Shown here in pieces: positions 1-7,183 of a stretch of 60,662 bases of DNA. Origin of the DNA: Paenibacillus sp. 598K. GTDB taxonomy: Bacteria > Bacillota > Bacilli > Paenibacillales > Paenibacillaceae. The stretch lies in NCBI RefSeq assembly GCF_003851045.1, contig NZ_BFBX01000108.1:12057-72718 (forward strand), given 5' to 3'. A program made the position numbers and the translations under genes. Below the pieces are notes generated by a model. It was not told where the DNA came from and made no database searches. It saw nothing but the letters and a program-made list of their open reading frames with translations. Every line of letters starts with the position of its first letter. Position 1 is the first letter of the stretch.

Positions 1-270
1 GTAGAGGATACAGGGATCGGCATCGAGGAGGATAAGCAGCAGCAGATCTTCGAGGCGTTCCAGCAGGCCGATGGCGCGACGACCCGCAAATATGGCGGCA
101 CCGGACTGGGGCTCTCGATCAGTCTGCAGCTCGCGCATCTGCTCGGCGGCACGCTGACGCTGGACAGCCGGCGCGGCGTCGGCAGTACCTTTACGCTGCG
201 CTTGCCGATCCGGACGGCGGCCGACGCAGCCAGCGAGAGCGGCGAGAGCAGAGGGCGCGGACGACGATGA
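1..270 (+). CDS. Sensor histidine kinase, C-terminal ATPase end (5' cut by window edge)
   Basis: The reading frame is open from base 1 to a TGA at 268-270 and gives the last 89 residues of a histidine kinase HATPase_c domain. The N box is lost. The G1 box DTGIGI (residues 3-8), the F-box stretch IFEAFQQADG and the G2 box GGTGLGLSI (about 33-41) are present, so the ATP-binding site looks intact. The sequence between F and G2 boxes (QADGATTRKYGG) is typical of hybrid or multi-sensor kinases. The tail after the domain is short and Arg/Ser/Glu-rich, with no receiver domain after it. The signal sensed cannot be told from this fragment. In most Bacillales the gene before radA is clpC, so this neighbour is unusual. 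Confidence 0.88.
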   Translation, partial: VEDTGIGIEEDKQQQIFEAFQQADGATTRKYGGTGLGLSISLQLAHLLGGTLTLDSRRGVGSTFTLRLPIRTAADAASESGESRGRGRR

Positions 271-293
271 GCGATCGCACATCTGGCAGGGAC

Positions 294-322
294 TTCCTCG
301 ACGACGGAGATAATGGTACACT
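294..322 (+). promoter_or_regulatory. Possible extended -10 promoter for radA
   Basis: TACACT at 317-322 is preceded by TGG (extended -10). The -35 candidate TTCCTC at 294-299 is poor, with a 17-base spacer. It lies in the 98-base gap before radA. Tentative. Confidence 0.3.
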
Positions 323-368
323 TCCTATATAGCAATACTGTAAATCGGACACATCAAAGGAGCCTGTA

Positions 369-1736
369 ATGGCTAAAATAAAAATTAAGTTTGTGTGCAC
401 GGATTGCGGCACCGAATCGCCGAAATGGTACGGCAAATGTCCAGGCTGCGGCGCTTGGAACACGATGGTCGAAGAGAAGGAAACGACGACCAAAACGCAA
501 GGCATCGGCCTGTCGAATCTTCATGCGAAAGAAAAAGCGCTTCCGATCATACGTATAGAAGGAGCGGAGGAGCCGCGTATCGAGACACGGCTGGAGGAGC
601 TAAATCGCGTCCTCGGTGGCGGCGTCGTGCCAGGCTCGCTGATCCTGGTCGGCGGCGACCCCGGCATCGGCAAGTCCACGCTGCTGCTGCAAACCTCGCA
701 TGCGCTCGCTTCCAAGGGGTTGACTGTACTCTATGTGTCGGGCGAGGAGTCGGTGCGTCAGACCCGGCTGCGCGCCGATCGGCTGGGCGCACTCACGGAG
801 ACGCTCTATGTGCTGTGCGAGACCAATCTGAATGATATCGCTGATGCGATCGACTCGATCAAGCCGGACTTCCTGGTCATCGACTCGATCCAGACGGTCT
901 ATGAGCCGAACGTCCAGTCCGCACCGGGCAGCGTCGCCCAGGTGAGGGAATGCACCGCGCACTTCATGCGGATCGCTAAGATTAAAGGCATCGCTACAGT
1001 GCTCGTCGGTCATGTGACCAAAGAGGGGGCCATCGCCGGACCGCGGCTGCTCGAGCATATGGTGGACTGCGTGCTCTACTTTGAAGGGGAGCGCCATCAT
1101 ACGTACCGGCTGCTGCGCGCTGTCAAAAACCGCTTCGGCTCGACCAATGAAATCGGCATCTTCGAGATGGAGGAGACAGGCCTCCGCGAGGTGACCAACC
1201 CTTCGGAGCTGTTCCTCTCCGAGCGTCCGCTCGGGGTGGCTGGCTCGACGGTCGTAGCCAGCATGGAAGGGACGCGGCCGATGCTGATCGAGCTGCAGGC
1301 GCTGGTGACGGCGACCAACTTCCCGTCTCCGCGGCGCACGACGACAGGCCTCGATCATAACCGGATGGCGCTCATCATCGCCGTGCTGGAGAAGCGGATG
1401 GGGATGTTCCTGCAAAATCAGGACGCCTATCTGAACGTCGCCGGCGGCGTCAAGCTCGATGAACCGGCTGTCGATCTGGCGGCAGCGATCTCGCTCGCCT
1501 CCAGCTTCCGCGATGTACCGACCCGGCCATATGACGTCGCCTTCGGCGAGATCGGGCTGACGGGCGAGGTCCGGGCCGTATCCCGGGCGGAGCAGCGAGT
1601 CAAGGAAGCGCAAAAGCTCGGATTCCGGCGTGTCATCATGCCGGAGAAAAGTCTAAAAGGATGGAAGCCGCCCGAAGGGATCGAGCTCATCGGCGTCAAT
1701 ACCGTCTCAGAAGCGCTCTCGGCAGCGCTTGGCTAG
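369..1736 (+). CDS. radA: DNA repair protein RadA (Sms)
   Basis: RecA-like ATPase and branch-migration helicase acting in recombinational repair. The product is 455 residues, the usual RadA length. In order: an N-terminal zinc finger with Cys10, Cys13, Cys24 and Cys27; a RecA-like core with Walker A GGDPGIGKST (95-104); the RadA-specific KNRFG motif (253-257); and a C-terminal Lon-protease-like domain from about 285, here without proteolytic function as known for the family. The ATG at 369 has AAGGAG a few bases upstream. disA follows after 10 bases, so the two are very probably cotranscribed. RadA is known to interact functionally with DisA in Bacillus, which fits the pairing. Confidence 0.97.
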   Translation: MAKIKIKFVCTDCGTESPKWYGKCPGCGAWNTMVEEKETTTKTQGIGLSNLHAKEKALPIIRIEGAEEPRIETRLEELNRVLGGGVVPGSLILVGGDPGIGKSTLLLQTSHALASKGLTVLYVSGEESVRQTRLRADRLGALTETLYVLCETNLNDIADAIDSIKPDFLVIDSIQTVYEPNVQSAPGSVAQVRECTAHFMRIAKIKGIATVLVGHVTKEGAIAGPRLLEHMVDCVLYFEGERHHTYRLLRAVKNRFGSTNEIGIFEMEETGLREVTNPSELFLSERPLGVAGSTVVASMEGTRPMLIELQALVTATNFPSPRRTTTGLDHNRMALIIAVLEKRMGMFLQNQDAYLNVAGGVKLDEPAVDLAAAISLASSFRDVPTRPYDVAFGEIGLTGEVRAVSRAEQRVKEAQKLGFRRVIMPEKSLKGWKPPEGIELIGVNTVSEALSAALG

Positions 1737-1746
1737 AGGAGGCCCT

Positions 1747-2823
1747 ATGAAGGAATCAAACCAACAGGACATAACCAATCAACTGCTGCAGCTGGTGGCG
1801 CCCGGCACCGCGTTTCGCGAGGGTGTGGAGAACGTGCTGCGCGCCAAGACCGGGGCGCTCATCGTCGTCGGCTACAGCCCGGAGGTCATGGAGGTCGTCG
1901 ATGGCGGCTTTTCCATCAACTGCGACTTCTCGCCCAACTATCTGTACGAGTTGGCGAAGATGGACGGCGCCATCATCCTCAGCGAGGACCTGCGGCGTAT
2001 TCTGTTCGCCAATACGCAGCTGATCCCGGACAGCTCGATCCCGTCGTCGGAGACGGGCATCCGACATCGCACCGCCGAGCGGGTGGCCAAGCAGACCGGC
2101 AAGCTGGTCGTCTCGATCTCCCAACGCCGCAACGTCATCACCCTGTACCAAGGTCAGCTGCGCTATTCGCTCAAGGAGATGGGCGTCATCCTGACCAAGG
2201 CCAATCAAGCGATCCAGACACTCGAAAAGTACAAGGCCGTGCTCAGCCAAAGTCTGACGAATCTGTCGGCGTCCGAATTCGAAGAGCTGGTGACGCTGCA
2301 GGAGGTGGCTGGCGTCATCCAGCGTGTCGAGATGGTGCTGCGAATCAAGACGGAGATCAAGCGCTACGTCAACGAGCTGGGAACGGAGGGCCGCCTGATC
2401 AGTATGCAGATGGAGGAACTGGTGGGCGGGGTCGAGGAGGATGCGTGGTTCCTGCTTAAGGACTACGCGCGCGACAACAGCGATGATCGCATCCGCGAGA
2501 TCCGCACCGGACTGAAGAAGATGAGCTCCGAGGAACTGCTTGATGTGCATCATATCGTACGTTTGCTGGGCTTCCCGTATACGAATACGATCGCCGACGA
2601 AGCGGTACTGCCGCGCGGCTATCGGCTGCTACACAAAATTCCGCGTTTGCCGATTATTATTATCCACAACCTGGTGGATCGCTTCAAATACTTGCCTGAG
2701 GTCGTGAGCGCCAGCATCGAGCAATTGGACGAGGTGGACGGCATCGGCGAGGTCCGTGCGCGCGCCATCAAGGAAGGGTTGAAGCGAATTCAAGAGCAGG
2801 TATTGATTGACAGGCAGATTTAA
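1747..2823 (+). CDS. disA: DNA integrity scanning diadenylate cyclase DisA
   Basis: Makes cyclic di-AMP from two ATP and scans DNA for branched intermediates; in Bacillus it delays sporulation when DNA is damaged. The product is 358 residues, the usual length. The N-terminal DAC domain carries the catalytic DGA (73-75) and RHRTAER (106-112) motifs. A helical linker follows and the C-terminus has a helix-hairpin-helix DNA-binding region (about 300-350, with VDGIGEVRARAI). An in-frame ATG at 1729 overlaps radA, but GAGGAGG at 1736-1742 is placed correctly for the ATG at 1747, which I chose. It is the second gene of the radA-disA unit. Confidence 0.97.
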   Translation: MKESNQQDITNQLLQLVAPGTAFREGVENVLRAKTGALIVVGYSPEVMEVVDGGFSINCDFSPNYLYELAKMDGAIILSEDLRRILFANTQLIPDSSIPSSETGIRHRTAERVAKQTGKLVVSISQRRNVITLYQGQLRYSLKEMGVILTKANQAIQTLEKYKAVLSQSLTNLSASEFEELVTLQEVAGVIQRVEMVLRIKTEIKRYVNELGTEGRLISMQMEELVGGVEEDAWFLLKDYARDNSDDRIREIRTGLKKMSSEELLDVHHIVRLLGFPYTNTIADEAVLPRGYRLLHKIPRLPIIIIHNLVDRFKYLPEVVSASIEQLDEVDGIGEVRARAIKEGLKRIQEQVLIDRQI

Positions 2824-2915
2824 TTGCCATACAATATTAGAATGCACTTCTATGCTTGTGTGACGACAAGTAGGAAGAAATGCAAATGGGCATAGTAAAG
2901 ATGAGGTGGATAGAG

Positions 2916-3665
2916 ATGATCGCAAAATCGATACCGAATCTTTTTACCATAGGCAATTTATTTTTAGGCGTGGTCGCGATTATCCTCGTATTCAACGAAC
3001 GCCCTGAATATGCGGCGATGATGGTTATTATTGCGATGCTGCTCGATGGCGTAGACGGCAAGGTGGCCCGCGCACTTAATGTGCAGAGCGAGTTCGGGAA
3101 GGAGCTGGACTCCTTGTCGGACGTTATCTCGTTTGGCGTGGCGCCGGCATTTATTATGTATGTGGTGGCGTTCCAGGAGCTGAATCCTGCGGCGGCCTGG
3201 ATTATCACCGCCCTGTTCCCGATCTGCGGCGCGCTGCGGCTGGCACGGTTCAACGTGATAGCTGGCACGCCGGGATATTTTATCGGGTTGCCGATTCCGG
3301 CTGCCGGAGGCGTGCTCTGTACATTGGCGTTGTTCTACCAGGACATTCCGGTGTCGGTGCTGCTGCTTAGTACGATGTTGCTGTCGTATCTGATGGTGAG
3401 CAAGGTCAAGTACCCCAACTTCAAAAAAGTCGGCATTCCGAAAAACGCGATCTGGATCATCCCGCTGGTCGTCGCTGTGGCGGTCGTGCTCGGCGTGATT
3501 TTCCCGGATCAGCTGTCCAAGATTATTTTCGTTCCGCTCGTGGCGTACGCACTGTACGGCCTAAAAAAAAACGTTGATCGTCGGCTTGCCGGACGCAAGC
3601 GCAAGCGGCGCGCTGCTTCCGTAGAGCATTCGGAGGAGACGGCTAACTCGGAGAACAGCGCCTAG
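2916..3665 (+). CDS. pssA: CDP-diacylglycerol-serine O-phosphatidyltransferase
   Basis: Integral membrane enzyme that makes phosphatidylserine from CDP-diacylglycerol and serine, the first committed step to phosphatidylethanolamine. The CDP-alcohol phosphatidyltransferase signature D-x2-DG-x2-AR-x8-G-x3-D-x3-D is complete (D44, D47, A51-R52, G61, D65, D69). Several hydrophobic segments follow and the C-terminus is short, basic and cytosolic. I chose the ATG at 2916 because GAGGTGG lies at 2903-2909 and the protein then starts like other PssA (MIAKSIPNLFTIGN). ATGs at 2880 and 2886 are possible alternatives. PssA rather than PgsA is inferred from overall resemblance. No decarboxylase gene (psd) is adjacent. 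Confidence 0.88.
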   Translation: MIAKSIPNLFTIGNLFLGVVAIILVFNERPEYAAMMVIIAMLLDGVDGKVARALNVQSEFGKELDSLSDVISFGVAPAFIMYVVAFQELNPAAAWIITALFPICGALRLARFNVIAGTPGYFIGLPIPAAGGVLCTLALFYQDIPVSVLLLSTMLLSYLMVSKVKYPNFKKVGIPKNAIWIIPLVVAVAVVLGVIFPDQLSKIIFVPLVAYALYGLKKNVDRRLAGRKRKRRAASVEHSEETANSENSA

Positions 3666-3722
3666 CGCTGCTTCGCGTTCCGGGCGGCTGCGAATCATGA
3701 AGCGGCGAGCGAAGGACGGAGG

Positions 3723-3750
3723 ACACCTGCACATTGTGCAGGTGTTTTTT
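3723..3750 (+). terminator. Rho-independent terminator after pssA
   Basis: Perfect 10-base stem (ACACCTGCAC at 3723-3732, GTGCAGGTGT at 3736-3745) with an ATT loop, followed by five more T. It ends the radA-disA-pssA region. Confidence 0.9.
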
Positions 3751-3801
3751 CATGGATGAGCGGGCTCCGAGTATGGGATAGGGTATTAAACGAAGCTGTT
3801 G

Positions 3802-3830
3802 TTGGAAGCTGCTGTGGCATGTGGTAGGAT
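3802..3830 (+). promoter_or_regulatory. Candidate promoter for the ABC exporter pair
   Basis: TTGGAA (3802-3807), a 17-base spacer and TAGGAT (3825-3830), just downstream of the pssA terminator. A moderate match to the vegetative consensus. Confidence 0.4.
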
Positions 3831-3871
3831 TAGGTTGTTGGATAATATGATATGGAGTGTGATTTGCAATA

Positions 3872-4654
3872 GTGGAGCTTGTTTTGCAGAACCTGACAAA
3901 AAGCTTTGGTCAAAAAGAGGTCCTGGTCGGTGCGGATTTTCGTTTTGAACAGGGGAAGATTTATGGATTGCTCGGGCGCAACGGGGCCGGAAAGACGACC
4001 TTGTTTAATTGCCTGGGCGGAGAGATGCCGGTGGACGGCGGTAGTATGAAGCTGGTGGATGGCAAGCAAGAGCGGGAGTTGCAGGCAGCCGATGTCGGGT
4101 ATGTGTATTCGCTCCCGATGTTGCCGGAGTTTCTGACAGGGTATGAGTTCATACGTTTCTTTGTTGATGTAAACAAGGCAGCGATTGCCGGCCGGGGCGA
4201 CGATATAGGCGCGCTGTTCGATATGATGCGCATCGCCGAGGATGACCGGCACAAGCTGATTAAGCATTATTCTCATGGCATGAAAAATAAACTCCAGATG
4301 CTGCTCTTTCTGCTGATGAAGCCTCCCGTCATCTTGTTGGATGAGCCGCTGACTTCGTTTGATGTCATTATTGCTCTGGAGATGAAGCAGTTGCTGCGGG
4401 AGATGAAAGGCGACCATGTATTGATCTTCTCCACGCATATTTTGCAGTTAGCTGCAGATCTGTGCGATGAGTTGGTCGTCCTGAGCGGCGGCAAGCTATC
4501 GCGGGTTTCTACCGAGCTGTTGAATCGTCCGGATGTCGAACAGCAAGTGATCGAACTGCTCAGCGAAGAGATCGAAAGCGGAGCCGTCATATCTGAAAGC
4601 GGGCTGGAGCGGAGCGCAACCGGGAAGGAGCGAGGCGATGCCGGACGTGCTTAG
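3872..4654 (+). CDS. ABC transporter ATP-binding protein (ABC-2 exporter type)
   Basis: 260-residue ATPase subunit that would power the membrane protein encoded next to it. Walker A is GRNGAGKT (35-42), the signature loop is the variant YSHGMKNK (133-140) in place of LSGGQ, Walker B is ILLDEP (154-159) and the switch histidine is in STHI (His189). The SHGM-type signature and the short length fit ABC-2/EcsA-like export ATPases, not importers. The start is a GTG at 3872; the ribosome-binding site is weak (GGAG about 15 bases upstream), so the start is less sure than the frame. The gene overlaps the permease gene by 17 bases, which implies translational coupling. The substrate is unknown. Confidence 0.85.
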   Translation: MELVLQNLTKSFGQKEVLVGADFRFEQGKIYGLLGRNGAGKTTLFNCLGGEMPVDGGSMKLVDGKQERELQAADVGYVYSLPMLPEFLTGYEFIRFFVDVNKAAIAGRGDDIGALFDMMRIAEDDRHKLIKHYSHGMKNKLQMLLFLLMKPPVILLDEPLTSFDVIIALEMKQLLREMKGDHVLIFSTHILQLAADLCDELVVLSGGKLSRVSTELLNRPDVEQQVIELLSEEIESGAVISESGLERSATGKERGDAGRA

Positions 4655-6266
4655 GACGATTACCCTGATGTGGCAGCTGCAGACGACAACGCTGGCCAAC
4701 CGATTGATCTATTATGCTCAGCGATTGCCCTTGATCGGCGGCAAAGTTAGCGATCGGGCGTATGCTGCTGTCCATACGAAGCGGATCGTTGGCGTGGCGG
4801 CGGTCATTTTACTCATTCTCGGCGGATTATTAGCGAGCTTCTTATATATTGGAATTATGCTGGCGCTGCCCGTGAATTTATGGGCGGACGAATGGGCTGT
4901 CGGTGAGCGGCGAGCTCTATTTCTGCATATGTATTTTTGCATTACGGTGTTGATGGCTGCGGTTTCGAGTGCCAAGGTGCTGGAGCCAAGCAAGATGAAA
5001 TATACGGCCATTCGCTTGATGCGTATCGCGCCGACACGATTTATGCGAGCCGTTCTCATACACCGGTATACGACATTTTTTTTGTATCAAGCGGTGGCCA
5101 TGACGGTCATTGGCGGCGGCCTGGGCATTACAGCTATGCAAGCATGGCTGCTGGTCGGCGCTGTGACCCTATGGCGCGTCGTATCCGAATGGCTGCACTT
5201 GGCGCTTTTCCGGCGTTGCGGGACGATACTGGTGAAGAAGACAGGAATCGTTAGCCTGGTGATGCTTATTACACTGGCTGTCGCTTATCTCCCGCTGCTA
5301 TCGCTCCGTGCGATGCCGTTGTTCGGCGCGGCTTTACTCGGATGGCCTGTCCTGTTGGCGCTGCTGCTTGCAGGAGTAGTCGCCGGATATGTGCTGCTGA
5401 AAAAGACGGATTTCACGGCTCCGGTGCGAGCGGCGACGAAGCACGATGATCCGTTGCTCAATATAGAGCAGATGATAGCGGAATCCCAACAAAAAAGCAT
5501 CCGGGCAAAAGATAGCGACCTTACCCAGGTCAGCGAGCTTCCGTTAAGTGACATGGCTGGGGGAGGCGCACCAAAGCAAGGTTATGCCTATATTCAACAG
5601 GTATTTGTTGCGCGACATCGCAGCCTGATCCGCGCGCCGCTCCGCAAGCGATTGGGGGCGATCGGCGTAATCGGCGTCGTGTTGGTATGTGTGGCGCTGC
5701 TGTTTGGAGAAATGCTGGATTTGGCGACCATCGAGCGGTATGTTCCGTTCATCCTATTGGCGATGTTTTATTTGACGATGGGCGACCAGCTATGTAAGGT
5801 ATTTTTTTATCATTGCGATATGCCGATGATGCGTTATTCTTTTTATCGCAAGGATGCAAGTCAGCATTTTCGTTTGCGACTTGGCCGGTTGCTGAGGATG
5901 AACGCTCTGATCGGTACGTGGCTAGCTGTTGTTCTAAGTGTGTTCGTCCTGATGGTGTCTGGGGGAACAGGCGCCAGCCTGCTGTCGGCTATTTGGGTGC
6001 TGACGTTGGCGCTCACTGTTTTTTTCTCGGTGCATCATTTGATCCTGTATTACTTGCTTCAGCCTTATACAACTGAGCTGAATACGAAAAATCCATTTTT
6101 CATTTTGCTGAACAGTCTAGTTTCCGCTAGCTTTCTTGTGACGATGTGGCTTGGCCCGAGTCCTTGGCTATTCACGATCATCGTCGCGGCGTTATCGGTG
6201 GCGTACTTGCTTAGCGCTGTGCCGCTCGTCTCGAGATATGCGGAACGTCGTTTTCGGCTAAGATAA
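4638..6266 (+). CDS. ABC exporter membrane subunit, substrate unknown
   Basis: 542-residue polytopic membrane protein. Hydrophobic segments occur near residues 50-75, 90-110, 140-175, 190-245, and again in the C-terminal third (about 335-390, 420-470, 490-530), with a soluble loop at about 255-320. This two-block layout resembles EcsB or ABC-2 permeases. AAGGAG at 4625-4630 sits 7 bases before the ATG at 4638, inside the ATPase gene. Partner and operon position make it the channel of the exporter. In Bacillus EcsAB affects regulated proteolysis and secretion, but I cannot show orthology. A hairpin at 6282-6332 follows. Confidence 0.78.
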   Translation: MPDVLRTITLMWQLQTTTLANRLIYYAQRLPLIGGKVSDRAYAAVHTKRIVGVAAVILLILGGLLASFLYIGIMLALPVNLWADEWAVGERRALFLHMYFCITVLMAAVSSAKVLEPSKMKYTAIRLMRIAPTRFMRAVLIHRYTTFFLYQAVAMTVIGGGLGITAMQAWLLVGAVTLWRVVSEWLHLALFRRCGTILVKKTGIVSLVMLITLAVAYLPLLSLRAMPLFGAALLGWPVLLALLLAGVVAGYVLLKKTDFTAPVRAATKHDDPLLNIEQMIAESQQKSIRAKDSDLTQVSELPLSDMAGGGAPKQGYAYIQQVFVARHRSLIRAPLRKRLGAIGVIGVVLVCVALLFGEMLDLATIERYVPFILLAMFYLTMGDQLCKVFFYHCDMPMMRYSFYRKDASQHFRLRLGRLLRMNALIGTWLAVVLSVFVLMVSGGTGASLLSAIWVLTLALTVFFSVHHLILYYLLQPYTTELNTKNPFFILLNSLVSASFLVTMWLGPSPWLFTIIVAALSVAYLLSAVPLVSRYAERRFRLR

Positions 6267-6281
6267 TCAGATGGTACAGGC

Positions 6282-6332
6282 AGCCCGCTTGGATAACCGC
6301 GAATTCGGCTTCGCGCATCCAGCGGGTTATTT
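6282..6332 (+). terminator. Imperfect hairpin terminator after the exporter operon
   Basis: AGCCCGCT (6282-6289) pairs with AGCGGGTT (6321-6328), extended inside by GGAT/ATCC and CGCG/CGCG. The U-rich tail is weak (ATTT). Confidence 0.55.
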
Positions 6333-6348
6333 GCATTCGATCGATGGG

Positions 6349-6518
6349 TTATGGACAGGTTGTGCACAAATTGTGCGTAACAGGGGATAAGTATGTGGAT
6401 AACCCTGTGGTTATTGGGGATAACCTTGTGGATTCTTCTACAGATTCGATTCCGTGCCTTTTCGGCCCGTTTTCAACAGCCAGGAGGTTGCAGAAAATGA
6501 TTGTCCACATCTGGATAA
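6349..6518 (+). promoter_or_regulatory. Cluster of DnaA-box-like 9-mers in a convergent intergenic region
   Basis: The 346 bases between the exporter operon and the minus-strand gene at 6613 hold no gene. They contain a row of sites resembling the DnaA box TGTGGATAA (reverse orientation), starting at 6361, 6372, 6382, 6394, 6406, 6415 and 6427. The site at 6394-6402 is a perfect match, 6415-6423 matches 8 of 9, and the rest match 7 of 9. The intervals are 9-12 bases, about one helical turn, and all sites face the same way. Further sites are TTGTCCACA at 6501-6509 (8 of 9, opposite orientation), TCTGGATAA at 6510-6518 (8 of 9) and TTATGGACA at 6349-6357 (7 of 9). Flanking genes converge, so no promoter is expected. 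Binding by DnaA is inferred. Confidence 0.6.
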
Positions 6519-6537
6519 CTTGTTGGACATGATCAAC

Positions 6538-6562
6538 AAAAAAAGCCGTCTGGTCGACGGCC
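6538..6562 (-). terminator. Terminator for the minus-strand gene at 6613-7008
   Basis: On the minus strand a GCCGTC/GACGGC stem (6556-6561 and 6545-6550) is followed by seven T (complement of the A run at 6538-6544). Confidence 0.8.
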
Positions 6563-6612
6563 TTCAGAATTAAGCATCTAAGCAACATGCGTCGCCTGGA
6601 GGCGGCGCGGGA

Positions 6613-7008
6613 TCATGTGAGATTGAACAGTCCGAGCGTAGAGCACTTCTGCGACTCGGCGTCGACGACTTCCTCAAGCTGGACCTCGAGCAGATTGCAC
6701 AGGGCGGACATGTAGAACAACTGCTTGCCGAGCTCCGACTTCAGCACGTCCTTACAGTGCTCGCACAGTCCGCCATGCATATGGCTCTCCAGCTGTGTGC
6801 GGGCATCTTTCCAGGCCAACTCTTCGGGAAAGTCCTGCTTGCGAGCATGCAGCTCGACGCAGCCGCATTCGGTTACGGCCTTCGTGACAGCTCGGTTGAC
6901 AGATGCGCCGGCTTGCCCGTATTTCGACAAAACGTCAAGCAAACTCCGGTGACGAAGCAGCAATTCGGATACCTGCTGCTGAAATTGCTCCAGTGATGGG
7001 GCGCTCAT
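6613..7008 (-). CDS. Conserved Cys-rich protein of unknown function, MazG-like C-terminus
   Basis: 131 residues, predicted soluble and all-helical. It has CGC at 48-50, CEHC at 82-85, Cys104 and Cys122, enough for metal binding or disulfides. The stretch SELGKQLFYMSALCNLL (about 91-107) followed by LEEVVDAESQKCSTLG resembles the metal-binding helix pair of MazG-type NTP pyrophosphohydrolases, but without the full EExxE/ExxD set. I recall close relatives in Paenibacillus, in some databases under a DUF1573 label; I could not verify this. The ATG at 7008 is fixed by GAGGTGG (complement of 7014-7020); an upstream in-frame ATG at 7074 lies inside the promoter. It is a single-gene unit with its own promoter and terminator. 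Confidence 0.75.
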   Translation of the reverse strand: MSAPSLEQFQQQVSELLLRHRSLLDVLSKYGQAGASVNRAVTKAVTECGCVELHARKQDFPEELAWKDARTQLESHMHGGLCEHCKDVLKSELGKQLFYMSALCNLLEVQLEEVVDAESQKCSTLGLFNLT

Positions 7009-7045
7009 CAGTTCCACCTCATTCCATGATTTGCTTTCCTTTTCC

Positions 7046-7074
7046 ATTATAGTCGATATAGCGGTTGCACACAA
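7046..7074 (-). promoter_or_regulatory. Vegetative promoter for the gene at 6613-7008
   Basis: On the minus strand: TTGTGT (complement of 7069-7074), a 17-base spacer and a perfect TATAAT (complement of 7046-7051). Confidence 0.7.
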
Positions 7075-7183
7075 AAATTCTTTTTGGCTATCAGCGGCGA
7101 GGCAGGTGTCTCAAGTTAGAGGAGGGGCCCTGTTTAAGGTGCGAAAAACTGGAACATACTGGGTAGTGGAGGTGTGAATCGAG

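Noticed and set aside
6349..6518. Chromosome or plasmid replication origin
   Set aside because: DnaA-like boxes are present, but there is no dnaA, dnaN or rep gene, no clear AT-rich unwinding element and no DnaA-trio run. A DnaA-binding cluster is the more modest reading.
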